In this document: positions 7,662 through 16,319 of the stretch, piece by piece
How positions within the stretch are numbered: the stretch's first letter is position 1
Layout: the number at the start of each line of letters is the position of its first letter
Assembly (NCBI GenBank): GCA_036377595.1
Contig: DASUYB010000030.1
Span: forward strand, 1 to 38,392
DNA: 38,392 nt
Reading direction: 5' to 3'
Origin: Longimicrobium sp.
Lineage (GTDB): Bacteria; Gemmatimonadota; Gemmatimonadetes; Longimicrobiales; Longimicrobiaceae
Program-made: the position numbers and the translations under genes
Notes under the pieces: generated by a model
Told to the model about the DNA's origin: nothing
The model's database searches: none
Seen by the model: the letters and a program-made list of their open reading frames with translations, nothing else

Positions 7662-8135
7662 GTGGCCGAGCACAAGTGCTATCTCTGTGGTACCCCGGCG
7701 CAACTCGTGCGCGAGCCTCGCGAGACCTCCATGGGCACGCGCCGCGTCGTCATCGACGATGAATTCTTCCGCTGTCCGGAATGCGGCGAGACGTTTTACG
7801 TCGACGGGATGGCGGACGAGACCTCGCGGCGCGCAGCGGCCGCGATCCGGCGGGAGGACGGCCTGCTGGAGCCCGACGCGATCCGCGCCATCCGCGCGCA
7901 GTACGGGCTGTCGCAGGCCGGGCTGGAGACGCTGATCGGGGCGGGAGAGAAGACGGTGGTGCGCTGGGAGCGGGGCACTGTCGCGCAGAACGCGACCGCG
8001 GACACCCTGCTGCGGGTGCTGCGCGACAACCCGCGCGTCGTGAAGAAGCTCGCCGCCGAGCGCGGCGTCGACGTCGCGCTGATGAAGTCCGCGGCGCGCG
8101 AATCATCGCCCCGAAAGAAAAGCGCCCGCGGGTGA
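7662..8135 (+). CDS. mqsA: MqsA-family antitoxin
   Basis: A 157-residue antitoxin. An N-terminal zinc module has CYLCG and later CPECG, the four cysteines of MqsA. The C-terminal XRE-type HTH reads IRAIRAQYGLSQAGLETLIGAGEKTVVRWERG, ending with TADTLLRVLRDNP as in E. coli MqsA. The C-terminus has an extra basic tail beyond the usual 131 residues. The start is GTG at 7662; the GGAGGTGA site lies across the mqsR stop, indicating coupled translation. It should neutralise MqsR and repress the operon through the palindrome at 7326. Confidence 0.88.
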   Translation: MAEHKCYLCGTPAQLVREPRETSMGTRRVVIDDEFFRCPECGETFYVDGMADETSRRAAAAIRREDGLLEPDAIRAIRAQYGLSQAGLETLIGAGEKTVVRWERGTVAQNATADTLLRVLRDNPRVVKKLAAERGVDVALMKSAARESSPRKKSARG

Positions 8136-8143
8136 GCGGGCGC
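8113..8143 (-). terminator. Terminator for the DUF4390 gene
   Basis: Eight-bp arms (8122-8129 and 8136-8143, GCGCCCGC/GCGGGCGC) followed on the minus strand by TTTTCTTTC. The mqsA stop codon lies in the loop, so the hairpin can also serve as a convergent stop. Confidence 0.75.
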
Positions 8144-8169
8144 CCCGGCAGTCCATCATCATCCCACCG

Positions 8170-8796
8170 TCATCGCACCTCGAACACGTCGGTGCGGACG
8201 TCATAGCGCCGGGTGGGGATGCCGAGCAGGCGCACGAAGAAGCGGCGGAGCCCCGTCTCCACCGCCTGACCCACCGGCTTGCCGCCGGTGACCGCCGGCC
8301 GCGCCTCGCCGCGGAGCCAGCGGCGCAGCTCCTCGAGGTCGCTCATCGACAGCGTCTCCACGTTCATCACCGCGATGTAGTAGTAGCGCCCGCGCCCCGG
8401 CGGCCGGATGGGCGGCTGGAAGGCGCGCTCCAGCGCCTGCTCGCACTCCCCCACCGTGGCGAACGCCCGCTGCGTACGCCCGTCGTCCAGCGTGTACCCC
8501 TCGTCCAGCGGCGAGCGGAGCATCGCCCGGGCGTTCTCGCGCGCCGTGACCAGGCGGTCCACGCCGCCGCCGCGCCGCCACAACTCCACGCGGAAGTGGA
8601 AGCGCAGCGGCAGCCCCGAGCGCAGCGCGTCGGCCAGGGCGCGGTCGCGCAGCACGCCGTCCATCCGCACCACCGGCCGCCACTGCCCCGCCGCCCCCGC
8701 GGCGGTGAGCGTGAGCGGACGCTCCTGCGCGCGCGCCGGCGCGGCGGCCAGCGCGATCCAGACCAGAACGGCGGCGGCGCGGCGGAGGGGCGTCAA
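8170..8796 (-). CDS. DUF4390 domain-containing exported protein
   Basis: A 208-residue protein with a signal peptide (about 1-24, ending ARAQ) and one domain. It has the DUF4390 layout: GVLRDRALADALRSGLPLRFHFRVELWRRGG, a middle LDDGRTQRAFATVGECEQAL and a basic C-terminal end. DUF4390 genes commonly sit beside NtrY/NtrX-type systems in other bacteria, and such a system lies upstream on the same strand here. The start appears to be TTG at 8796, overlapping the preceding TGA by TTGA, without a well-spaced Shine-Dalgarno, so translation is probably coupled to the barrel protein. Function unknown. Confidence 0.65.
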   Translation of the reverse strand: MTPLRRAAAVLVWIALAAAPARAQERPLTLTAAGAAGQWRPVVRMDGVLRDRALADALRSGLPLRFHFRVELWRRGGGVDRLVTARENARAMLRSPLDEGYTLDDGRTQRAFATVGECEQALERAFQPPIRPPGRGRYYYIAVMNVETLSMSDLEELRRWLRGEARPAVTGGKPVGQAVETGLRRFFVRLLGIPTRRYDVRTDVFEVR

Positions 8797-10703
8797 ATCC
8801 TCGGGCTCAGGCGGATGAAGAAGTTGAAGCGGCCGCCGCCGGTGCTCACCGGCACCGCGCCGTAGATCCCCAGCCGTCCGATCAGGATCCCCGCGCCCAC
8901 GTCGACCACGGTGTCGGTGTCGCCCAGCCGCGGACCCACGCCCCAGCCGCCGCCCGCGTCTGCAAACAGCACCCAGCCGAACTCGGTGTCCAGCCCGCGC
9001 CGCAGCGACCGCGCGAAGCCTTCCTCGTCCCCCGTCTCACCGTCGTTCTCCTCCCCCGCCAGGCGCAGGTGCAGGCTCAGGTCGCCGCGGTACTCGGCCT
9101 GGAAGAGCACGAACCGGTCGCACCCGTAGTCCAGGAAGTACTGCGGCGCGGCGCGGCGCGACCCGGCCAGCCGCGACACCTCGTCCGCGCGGAACACGGG
9201 AACGTCGCGGGCGCCGCAGTCCACCGAGAAGAGCGGGAAGCCGGGGAGCGAGCCCTCGCCGCCCAGCGCGTGCTGGCGCTGCGGCGGCAGCGGCGCGCCG
9301 TCCAGCGACCCGCCCGCGATCATCCGCAGGTTCAGCCGCGACCAGGGCCCGATCCGGTTGTAGCGCCGCACGTCCAGCAGCCCCGAGGTGAACGCCCCGT
9401 ACGCAGTGCCGGGGGCGATCACGTACGGCGGCCCATCGGCCGTCGCCGTGGAGATCCAGTCCGGCTGGCGCAGCGACGAGTTCAGCCCCTGCTCCACCTG
9501 TCCGCTGATGTACCAGCCGCTGGACGGGTCCTCGGCGCTGCTGCGGGTATCGACCTTCGCGGCCAGGATCAGCGAGCTGAGCTGCCCGTGCGCCGACAGC
9601 GGCTGCGGCCGCCACGGGTCGTTGTTGTTGAAGAGGGTGAAGGGGCTTCCCGCCGGCTCGCTGCGCTCGCTCTGGCGGCGGTAGGTGAGCGACGCCTGGA
9701 AGGGAGACTCGCGCGGGGTGACCATCAGGAACGCGCTCCACCCCTCGCGCTCGAAGTGGTCGCGGTAGTCGCGGTGCAGGAAGAAGGTAGAGAGGCCGTT
9801 CTCCAGCTTGGTCAGGTGCCAGTCCTCGATAGGATCGATCAGCCGGAACACGCCGGCGCCCACGCGGAACTCGCGCCGCCCGCCGAAGAACTGCTCCGCG
9901 CGCGCCTCGTATCCCCACCGCTCCGGCCCCAGCTCCGGCCCCGCCTCGGTGCGGAAGATCCCCATCGCACGCAGCCGCAGCGGGTTGTGGCCGCCCGTCT
10001 CCACCAGCGGCCCGAAGGTGATGGGGAGACCCTCCACGCGGTTGTAGCTCTGCCCCGTCGCGACGATGAAGTCCGCGCGCCCGTCGCCGCTGACGCCGCG
10101 GCGCACGGCGGTCCATCCCCCCTCGGTCCACTCGTCGCCGCGCTCGCGCTCGCGGGCCACGCGGCCGGCCGCGGCGGTGTCCTCGCTCCACTCGCGCCCG
10201 GCGTCGCGCACCGTGTCGGGCTCCGCGACCGCCACGCGCGCGGAGGTGTCGGCCGGCGGCGCCTCGATCCGCCCCTCGATGTCGGCGTAGATGCGGTCGC
10301 CGCGGCGCAGGTAGTCCAGCCGCTCGGCGTAGGCCACGGCCTCGCCGCCGACGCTGGCGCTCCCCTCGCGGCGGATGGCGCCGCCGACCACCGTCAGCGT
10401 GCCGGTGACGGTGCCGCCGTCGGCCAGCGTGGCGTCGCCGTTGATCACCACCACGTCGCCGTCGACGCGGCCGGCGACGGTCAGGCTGCCGTCGAGCACG
10501 GCCACGTTCCCCGACACGCCGCTCCCCGGCGCGATCCGCCACTCGCCGGTGAAGTGGACGGTGCGCGGATCGTTGTAGAACGCGACGATGCGACGCGCCT
10601 CGTCGGACGGCAAGTGCCCGCGCGCGTCCTGCGCGGCGGCGCGGCCGGCGAGCGTCACGGTCGTGGCGACAGCGAGCAGCACGGTGAGGGCGTGCCTGCG
10701 CAT
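8793..10703 (-). CDS. Outer-membrane barrel protein with bactofilin-like N-terminus
   Basis: A 636-residue exported protein. The signal peptide (1-25, ending AAAQ) is followed by a stretch with repeated short beta-strand units (about 55-115: GVSGNVAVLDGSLTVAGRVDG and VTGTLTVVGGAI), resembling the beta-helix of polymer-forming bactofilin-type domains. The C-terminal 400 residues alternate like beta-strands and include LGGEGSLPGF, close to the G-x-R-G-[FY] region of Omp85 proteins; the chain ends FNFFIRLSPRI. It is therefore a likely 16-strand-type surface barrel without POTRA repeats. The ATG at 10703 has an AGGAGGAACC site. The stop overlaps the DUF4390 start. A candidate sigma-54 promoter lies 57-71 nt upstream. 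Cargo unknown. Confidence 0.65.
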   Translation of the reverse strand: MRRHALTVLLAVATTVTLAGRAAAQDARGHLPSDEARRIVAFYNDPRTVHFTGEWRIAPGSGVSGNVAVLDGSLTVAGRVDGDVVVINGDATLADGGTVTGTLTVVGGAIRREGSASVGGEAVAYAERLDYLRRGDRIYADIEGRIEAPPADTSARVAVAEPDTVRDAGREWSEDTAAAGRVARERERGDEWTEGGWTAVRRGVSGDGRADFIVATGQSYNRVEGLPITFGPLVETGGHNPLRLRAMGIFRTEAGPELGPERWGYEARAEQFFGGRREFRVGAGVFRLIDPIEDWHLTKLENGLSTFFLHRDYRDHFEREGWSAFLMVTPRESPFQASLTYRRQSERSEPAGSPFTLFNNNDPWRPQPLSAHGQLSSLILAAKVDTRSSAEDPSSGWYISGQVEQGLNSSLRQPDWISTATADGPPYVIAPGTAYGAFTSGLLDVRRYNRIGPWSRLNLRMIAGGSLDGAPLPPQRQHALGGEGSLPGFPLFSVDCGARDVPVFRADEVSRLAGSRRAAPQYFLDYGCDRFVLFQAEYRGDLSLHLRLAGEENDGETGDEEGFARSLRRGLDTEFGWVLFADAGGGWGVGPRLGDTDTVVDVGAGILIGRLGIYGAVPVSTGGGRFNFFIRLSPRI

Positions 10704-10759
10704 GGTTCCTCCTGGGACGGGACTGCGGTGCGGGTGCGTGCGGGGCGGGCAGGGCGAAG

Positions 10760-10774
10760 GCATCGGCCGTGCCC
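10760..10774 (-). promoter_or_regulatory. Candidate sigma-54 (-24/-12) promoter
   Basis: On the minus strand the bases read GGGCACGGCCGATGC. This keeps the invariant GG, ten bases, GC spacing and differs from TGGCACG-N4-TTGC at two positions. It is located between the NtrX-type activator gene and the barrel gene, with about 46 nt of leader implied. In such GC-rich DNA a chance match is possible. An imperfect dyad GTGACG...CGTCAC at 10857-10887 could be an upstream activator site. Confidence 0.35.
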
Positions 10775-10912
10775 CCACGGACGTCATCCGCATCCAGCCA
10801 TCAATCAACGACTTGGGAGATTCGATCACAATGGGGACGAGCGTCGGCGTGTCGGAGTGACGCGCAGACGGCGCATCGCGACGTCACACCCATCCCCCCG
10901 GACCCGCCGGCG

Positions 10913-12283
<1,371 letters not shown>

Positions 12284-12377
12284 GGAGACGGCGCGCGTGG
12301 GGGGTGGGCGGTCGACCTGCGCGCCCTTCTACGCCCGTCCGGCGAGCGATGTTTCCATCAGACCGATAGGCGCGGCT

Positions 12378-13223
12378 CTAAATGCGGTGCAACTCGTCGC
12401 TGGTTAGTTCTAAATCATCGCGCAGCCGCTCCAACCAGTCAGGCAGCATTCCATAGTACCCGTGATCGGAAAAGCGAAAGCTTACCATCCAGTAGTTTTC
12501 ACCAATCTTTCTCATTCGAACGTCACGTACGCCGGTTAAAGCCAATGCACGCTCGCGAACGATTTTCGCATCTCCCTCCGAAGAGTTTATGCCAACGCTA
12601 AAGAACGGAGTAGAGGTCTCCGGCCGCTCGAATTCAGCGCGGGAAGCGAAGGCTTGCTGAAACAATGCTTCTAGGCGATCGAGGCGATCGAGCAAGTAGG
12701 CGTTTGTATCTTGGGGTGCGACTTCGCGCATCACCAAAGTCTGTACTGCGCGATAGATAGGATTGTCTGGCTGACTTTCAGCAACAGCCTCCTCCGCGGC
12801 AGATGCAAGTGCAGTTCGCAATTCTGGGACGCCCGCCATGTCATTACGATAGAAAATTGTGCGTTGATCTGCGATGTCGAATGGGAGGCGAGTTCCAGCT
12901 TGAGCTAACGTAACCACAGGCTTGCGGGCAGCATGCCTTACGGCCAACTCGTACATAACATTTGGATTTAGTTCGCTCAGGTTTGCCACGACCAAGTCTG
13001 CCGCCAATAGTAACTCAATCACTTGGTTAGTGATCGAGCCTGTTCTAGAAATTCGATGGGCAACCTCGACACGGTAGCCGAGATCGAGCAGAAGCGGCTC
13101 AATTACCGCATCCATCAACCCCTCAATTGCCCGACGTGTATCTGAAGTGTCATCACCAATAGGACTGATGACAAAACATACGCGCTGCTTCGCTTCACCG
13201 TTGCTCGTCTCTTTCTCAACCAT
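12378..13223 (-). CDS. NDT/TIR-like nucleotide-processing-fold protein
   Basis: A 281-residue protein, distinctly lower in GC (roughly half) than its neighbours (over 70%). The N-terminal Rossmann-like part has [18 protein letters not shown] (15-32), [37 protein letters not shown] (62-98) and [16 protein letters not shown]. This is the layout of nucleoside 2-deoxyribosyltransferase-like and TIR-like proteins, in which an Asp near the first loop and the Glu of the Y-E-L-x-V/G-x-x-H/A helix (E92) act in N-glycosidic bond chemistry. The C-terminal 100 residues are unrecognised and could be a sensing or partner domain. The ATG overlaps the kinase stop by 8 nt (ATGGTTGA). Related domains act as NAD- or nucleotide-depleting effectors in phage defence, but that role is only inferred here. 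Confidence 0.6.
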   Translation of the reverse strand: MVEKETSNGEAKQRVCFVISPIGDDTSDTRRAIEGLMDAVIEPLLLDLGYRVEVAHRISRTGSITNQVIELLLAADLVVANLSELNPNVMYELAVRHAARKPVVTLAQAGTRLPFDIADQRTIFYRNDMAGVPELRTALASAAEEAVAESQPDNPIYRAVQTLVMREVAPQDTNAYLLDRLDRLEALFQQAFASRAEFERPETSTPFFSVGINSSEGDAKIVRERALALTGVRDVRMRKIGENYWMVSFRFSDHGYYGMLPDWLERLRDDLELTSDELHRI

Positions 13224-14442
13224 TGATCTTCGCAGTCATGGGTTCTAATGAAATCGGCAGCAGCACCCGGAACTCGGCACCGCCCTCGGGACGGTTGCGG
13301 GCGGCCACCTTGCCGCCGTGCGCCTGCACCGTCTGGCGCACGAGGGCGAGCCCCAGCCCGGTGCCGCGCGACTTGGTGGTGAAGTCCGGCTCCCAGATGC
13401 GGTCCACGTGCTCCGGCGCGATCCCCGGGCCGCTGTCCAGCACGCGCACTTCCACGAACCCGTTGGCCGCGCGGGCGACGACCTCGACCGCGCCGTCGCC
13501 GGCCACCGCGTCGGCGGCGTTCAGCAGCAGGTTGGCGAACGCGCGGGAGAGCGCGTCGGGATAGCCGTGCACCGGCGGCAGCCCCAGCGGCACGCGCAGC
13601 CGCGGCGTCACCCCGGCCGGGAGATGGCTGCGCAGCAGGTACTCCAGCATCTCCCGCAGGTCCACCTCCGCCATCGGCCCCTCGGGAAGGCGGCCGAGCT
13701 GGGAGAACGACCGCGCCAGCTCCTCCAGCCGCCCGCTCTCCGCGTCGAGCACGTCCAGCGCCTCGCGGCCGGGCTCCGTGTCCGTCCCCGCGCGGTGGAG
13801 CGTGCGGACGGCGAGGCGCATGGGGGTGAGGGGATTCTTCAGCTCGTGCGCCACGCGGCGCGCCATCCCGATCCACGTGCGCATCCGCTCGGCCTCCAGC
13901 TCCCGCGCGCGGCTCTCGGCCAGCTCGTCCGCCATGTCGCGGAAGGCCGCGCGCAGGATGCCGAACTCGCCCTGCCCCGCCTCGTCGCCCTTCGCGGCGG
14001 GAAGCGGCTCGTGGCGCGCGACCATCCCCGCCCACCCGGCCAGCTCCTCCACGGGGCGGGAGAGGCGGCGCCCCATCCGCCGCGAGGCCCGCGCGGCCAG
14101 CACGAACAGCAGCGCGCCCGCCAGGATCGCCGCAATGGGGATGAGGACGAGCGCGCGGCTCAGCAGGAACTCCCAGCGCCGCGCGTGGATCACCGAGTCC
14201 GACAGCTCGCCGCGGTGCTTCTCCGCCGCGCGCACCAGCTCCGGGTCGCCCGACGCCTCGGCGCGGCGGATGAGCTCGCTGCCGCTGCCGGCCACCCGGT
14301 CCCACGCGCCGGTGGCGTCGACCAGCGCCACGGCGCGCCACGCGGCATAGGCGCCCGCGGCCAGCACCAGCAGCGTGGGAACGATGGAGAAGACGATCAG
14401 CGCGCGCCGTAACCGGCGCTCGAACGGCCGCCGCGAGGGCAT
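13216..14442 (-). CDS. Sensor histidine kinase (NtrY-like)
   Basis: A 408-residue membrane sensor. Two spans (about 14-36 and 95-117) flank a small periplasmic loop of about 55 residues. A HAMP linker follows (about 118-175), then HisKA with the phospho-acceptor H199 in [19 protein letters not shown]. The ATPase domain has the N box [17 protein letters not shown] and G boxes [10 protein letters not shown] and [18 protein letters not shown]. It should autophosphorylate and pass phosphate to the response regulator encoded at 10913-12283. The last few codons (EPMTAKING) are AT-richer and run into the inserted NDT/TIR-like gene, so the original C-terminus may have been replaced. The ATG at 14442 has a weak ribosome site. 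Confidence 0.92.
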   Translation of the reverse strand: MPSRRPFERRLRRALIVFSIVPTLLVLAAGAYAAWRAVALVDATGAWDRVAGSGSELIRRAEASGDPELVRAAEKHRGELSDSVIHARRWEFLLSRALVLIPIAAILAGALLFVLAARASRRMGRRLSRPVEELAGWAGMVARHEPLPAAKGDEAGQGEFGILRAAFRDMADELAESRARELEAERMRTWIGMARRVAHELKNPLTPMRLAVRTLHRAGTDTEPGREALDVLDAESGRLEELARSFSQLGRLPEGPMAEVDLREMLEYLLRSHLPAGVTPRLRVPLGLPPVHGYPDALSRAFANLLLNAADAVAGDGAVEVVARAANGFVEVRVLDSGPGIAPEHVDRIWEPDFTTKSRGTGLGLALVRQTVQAHGGKVAARNRPEGGAEFRVLLPISLEPMTAKING

Positions 14443-14570
14443 GATGGCGTGCTGCCGGAGGCTGGACGGGGGGTTGACGCGCCGCCCCGCGAGCGAGAGC
14501 GTGGGCGACCTGTGGATCTGCCCGGAAGTTACCGGGCGGCGCGGCGCACGGGCAAGCGGGAAGGGAGCGG

Positions 14571-15341
14571 ATGGAGCCGGACTGGACGAGGGATGGAGAC
14601 TTGGAGGCGACGCTCCGGGCGGAGTTCGACACGCGCGTGGAGCGCTTCGGGCACGGCACCTTCCGCGTGGACGTGCTCCTCCCCCGCGCGGCCGACGCGC
14701 TGATCGACGAGGCCGAGTTCGAGGCCGACGAGCGCCTCCCGTACTGGGCCGACCTCTGGCCCGCCGCGCGCGGGCTGGCGCGGCACCTGCTCGACGGAGG
14801 GAGGGGACAGGGGACAGGGAACAGGGGACAGCGGGAGGTCCGCGAGCCAGGGGTGCTCGATGCGCGGGTGATCGAGCTCGGGTGCGGCGTCGCGCTGCCG
14901 TCGCTGGCGCTGCGCTCGCTCGGCGCCGACCCGCTGGCGACCGACTACTACGCCGACGCGCTCCGCTTCGCCCGGGCGAACGCGGTCCGCAACGGCCTGG
15001 CCCCGCTGCGCACGGCGATGCTCGACTGGCGCCACCCGCCGCCCGGCGAGCGGTGGAGCCTGGTCGTTGCCGCGGACGTGCTGTACGAGCAGCGCAACGC
15101 CGAGGCGCTGGCCGCGCTGCTGCCGCGCATCCTGGCGGAGGGCGGACGCGCGCTCCTGGCGGACCCCGGCCGCGTCTACTTCTCCGTCTTCCGCGACCTG
15201 ATGGAGGAGATGGACTGGGCCGTGGAGGAAATCGACCTGCGCCGCGAGACCAGCGACCCCGTCACCGGCGCGATGAGCACCGTCCGCATCTGGCGCGTCG
15301 CGGTGGAATCGATCGCGCGGGTGAAAGGTGCGGCCGAATGA
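14571..15341 (+). CDS. Class I SAM-dependent methyltransferase
   Basis: A 256-residue methyltransferase of the METTL/nicotinamide N-methyltransferase-like group. Before the SAM fold it has the group's LPYWADLWPAARGLARHLL. The SAM-binding motif I is VIELGCGVALPSLALRSLGA, followed by the acidic post-I ATDYYADAL and motif IV LVVAADVLYE. Between LARHLLD and RVIELGCG the protein carries an extra GGRGQGTGNRGQREVREPG-type stretch, which is encoded by a GGGGACA heptamer array and is unlikely to be part of the fold. The ATG follows AAGGGAG at good spacing. It is divergent from the kinase gene. The substrate (protein lysine or small molecule) cannot be told. Confidence 0.82.
   Translation: MEPDWTRDGDLEATLRAEFDTRVERFGHGTFRVDVLLPRAADALIDEAEFEADERLPYWADLWPAARGLARHLLDGGRGQGTGNRGQREVREPGVLDARVIELGCGVALPSLALRSLGADPLATDYYADALRFARANAVRNGLAPLRTAMLDWRHPPPGERWSLVVAADVLYEQRNAEALAALLPRILAEGGRALLADPGRVYFSVFRDLMEEMDWAVEEIDLRRETSDPVTGAMSTVRIWRVAVESIARVKGAAE
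14803..14830. repeat. Tandem 7-mer array GGGGACA (4 copies) inside a gene
   Basis: GGGGACA, GGGGACA, GGGAACA, GGGGACA. The array lies inside the methyltransferase gene at a surface position just before motif I and keeps the frame open. Confidence 0.85.
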
Positions 15342-15373
15342 TCTCGCGATGCCCATCCGTCGCGGGAAGATGG

Positions 15374-15413
15374 CGAAAGGACCAGGGGCTCACCCGCTCC
15401 CCCGGTCCTTTCG
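15374..15413 (+). terminator. Terminator after the methyltransferase gene
   Basis: Ten-bp arms (15374-15383 and 15404-15413, CGAAAGGACC/GGTCCTTTCG) with additional GGGG/CCCC pairing inside, then TCTTCC on the plus strand. The symmetric A/T flanks let it work for the convergent DUF2442 gene too. Confidence 0.7.
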
Positions 15414-15432
15414 TCTTCCAGCTAGCCGGCGA

Positions 15433-15897
15433 TCAGGCCACCTTTCGCCGGCGCGCGGCGGGTTGAACGGTGGACGGCGCGGCGGCGGACTTCCGCGGCC
15501 GCCCGCCCTTCTTCCCGTTCTCGCGCGAGGCGCGCGCCTTGGCCTCGGACTGCACCTTGCCGCCCGCGCGACCCAGCTCGCTCATCCAGGCCTTGCTGCC
15601 GAACACGCCCGCCACCAGCCCGGCCACGCCCAGGTCGGCGTCGAGCTCCTCCCAGTGCAGCGCCGCGCCATCGGGCCAGAGCTCGACCGCCGCCAGCTGC
15701 TCGGGCGTGGCACCCTGCAGCCCCTGCCCGAACCGCGCCGGGAAGGCGAAGAGGCACTCGTTCTTCAACTCGATGAAGACCCGGCCGCTGGCCTCGTCGT
15801 ACCAAGCGGACTTCGCCCGCGGCTCGGTTTCCTGAGCGATGCGATAGCGCTCGCTGGCGGCTTCGAGCTCTTCGTCGGTAGGCATCTTAAAGGCCAT
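15433..15897 (-). CDS. DUF2442 domain-containing protein
   Basis: A 154-residue protein. The DUF2442 core spans about 25-105: SAWYDEASGRVFIELKNECLFAFPARFGQGLQGATPEQLAAVELWPDGAALHWEELDADLGVAGLVAG. The C-terminal tail (about 106-154) is basic, ends in an AT-hook-like KKGGRPRKSA and may bind nucleic acid. The ATG at 15897 has a good GGAGGAAAG site. DUF2442 proteins are often encoded next to DUF4160 proteins, as here, and the pair has been regarded as a possible toxin-antitoxin module; this is not proven. No catalytic residues can be named. Confidence 0.8.
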   Translation of the reverse strand: MAFKMPTDEELEAASERYRIAQETEPRAKSAWYDEASGRVFIELKNECLFAFPARFGQGLQGATPEQLAAVELWPDGAALHWEELDADLGVAGLVAGVFGSKAWMSELGRAGGKVQSEAKARASRENGKKGGRPRKSAAAPSTVQPAARRRKVA

Positions 15898-16121
15898 GGA
15901 TCTTTCCTCCACGCAATCAGGAGCAGTTGCTGGTTTCGCCCGACCATTCGCACGGCGTCGGCGATGTCGGGAATGCGCACTGTGCCAGTTTCGACCACGT
16001 AACCGGATTCGATTTCGACGATGCACCGCCCATCGGAGTTGTACGCGTGCACGTGCGGCGGACGGTGGTCGTTGGGCCAGACCACGAACCGGAACGGCCC
16101 CTCCCGATACACTGTTGGCAT
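15765..16121 (-). CDS. DUF4160 protein with probable late frameshift
   Basis: As read, 118 residues. The N-terminal 75 match DUF4160: MPTVYREGPFRFVVWPNDHRPPHVHAY, then CIVEIESG and ADAVRMVGRNQQLLLIAW. After LLLIAW the frame continues 40 more codons through the DUF2442 gene into Ser/Pro-rich sequence that fits no family. Deleting one A from the AAA at 15903-15905 would end the protein as AWRKIHGL with a stop at 15887-15889, the normal DUF4160 end, overlapping the DUF2442 start in ATGGCCTTTAA. So the real or ancestral gene is probably 15887-16121. The ATG at 16121 lies directly after a -10-like element. Confidence 0.75.
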   Translation of the reverse strand: MPTVYREGPFRFVVWPNDHRPPHVHAYNSDGRCIVEIESGYVVETGTVRIPDIADAVRMVGRNQQLLLIAWRKDPWPLRCLPTKSSKPPASAIASLRKPSRGRSPLGTTRPAAGSSSS

Positions 16122-16122
16122 G

Positions 16123-16151
16123 ATATTAACCCAACGCTCAGGTTTTGTAAA
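16123..16151 (-). promoter_or_regulatory. Sigma-70-type promoter of the DUF4160-DUF2442 pair
   Basis: On the minus strand TTTACA (16146-16151) and TAATAT (16123-16128) are separated by 17 bases. The -10 ends one base before the DUF4160 ATG, so the predicted start of transcription falls inside the first codons. Translation may then begin at the in-frame GTG at codon 4, or the real start point may be different. Confidence 0.45.
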
Positions 16152-16319
16152 GGCGCACGTCGCTCACCCGCGCGGCGACCCCGTCGTGGAGCCGCGCGGC
16201 CATGATAATCCGGTCCGCCGGATTGGCCACACTGTAAGAATCCTGTTTTCTGCGGCTTATGAGGAGCGCAAAGTGGACTGACTACCCGCCTGTTTTTCTT
16301 GTGTCACGGAAAAGTGGAC

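Noticed and set aside
14474-14502. TTGACG as -35 of a methyltransferase promoter
   Set aside because: No AT-rich -10 occurs at 15-19 bases downstream.
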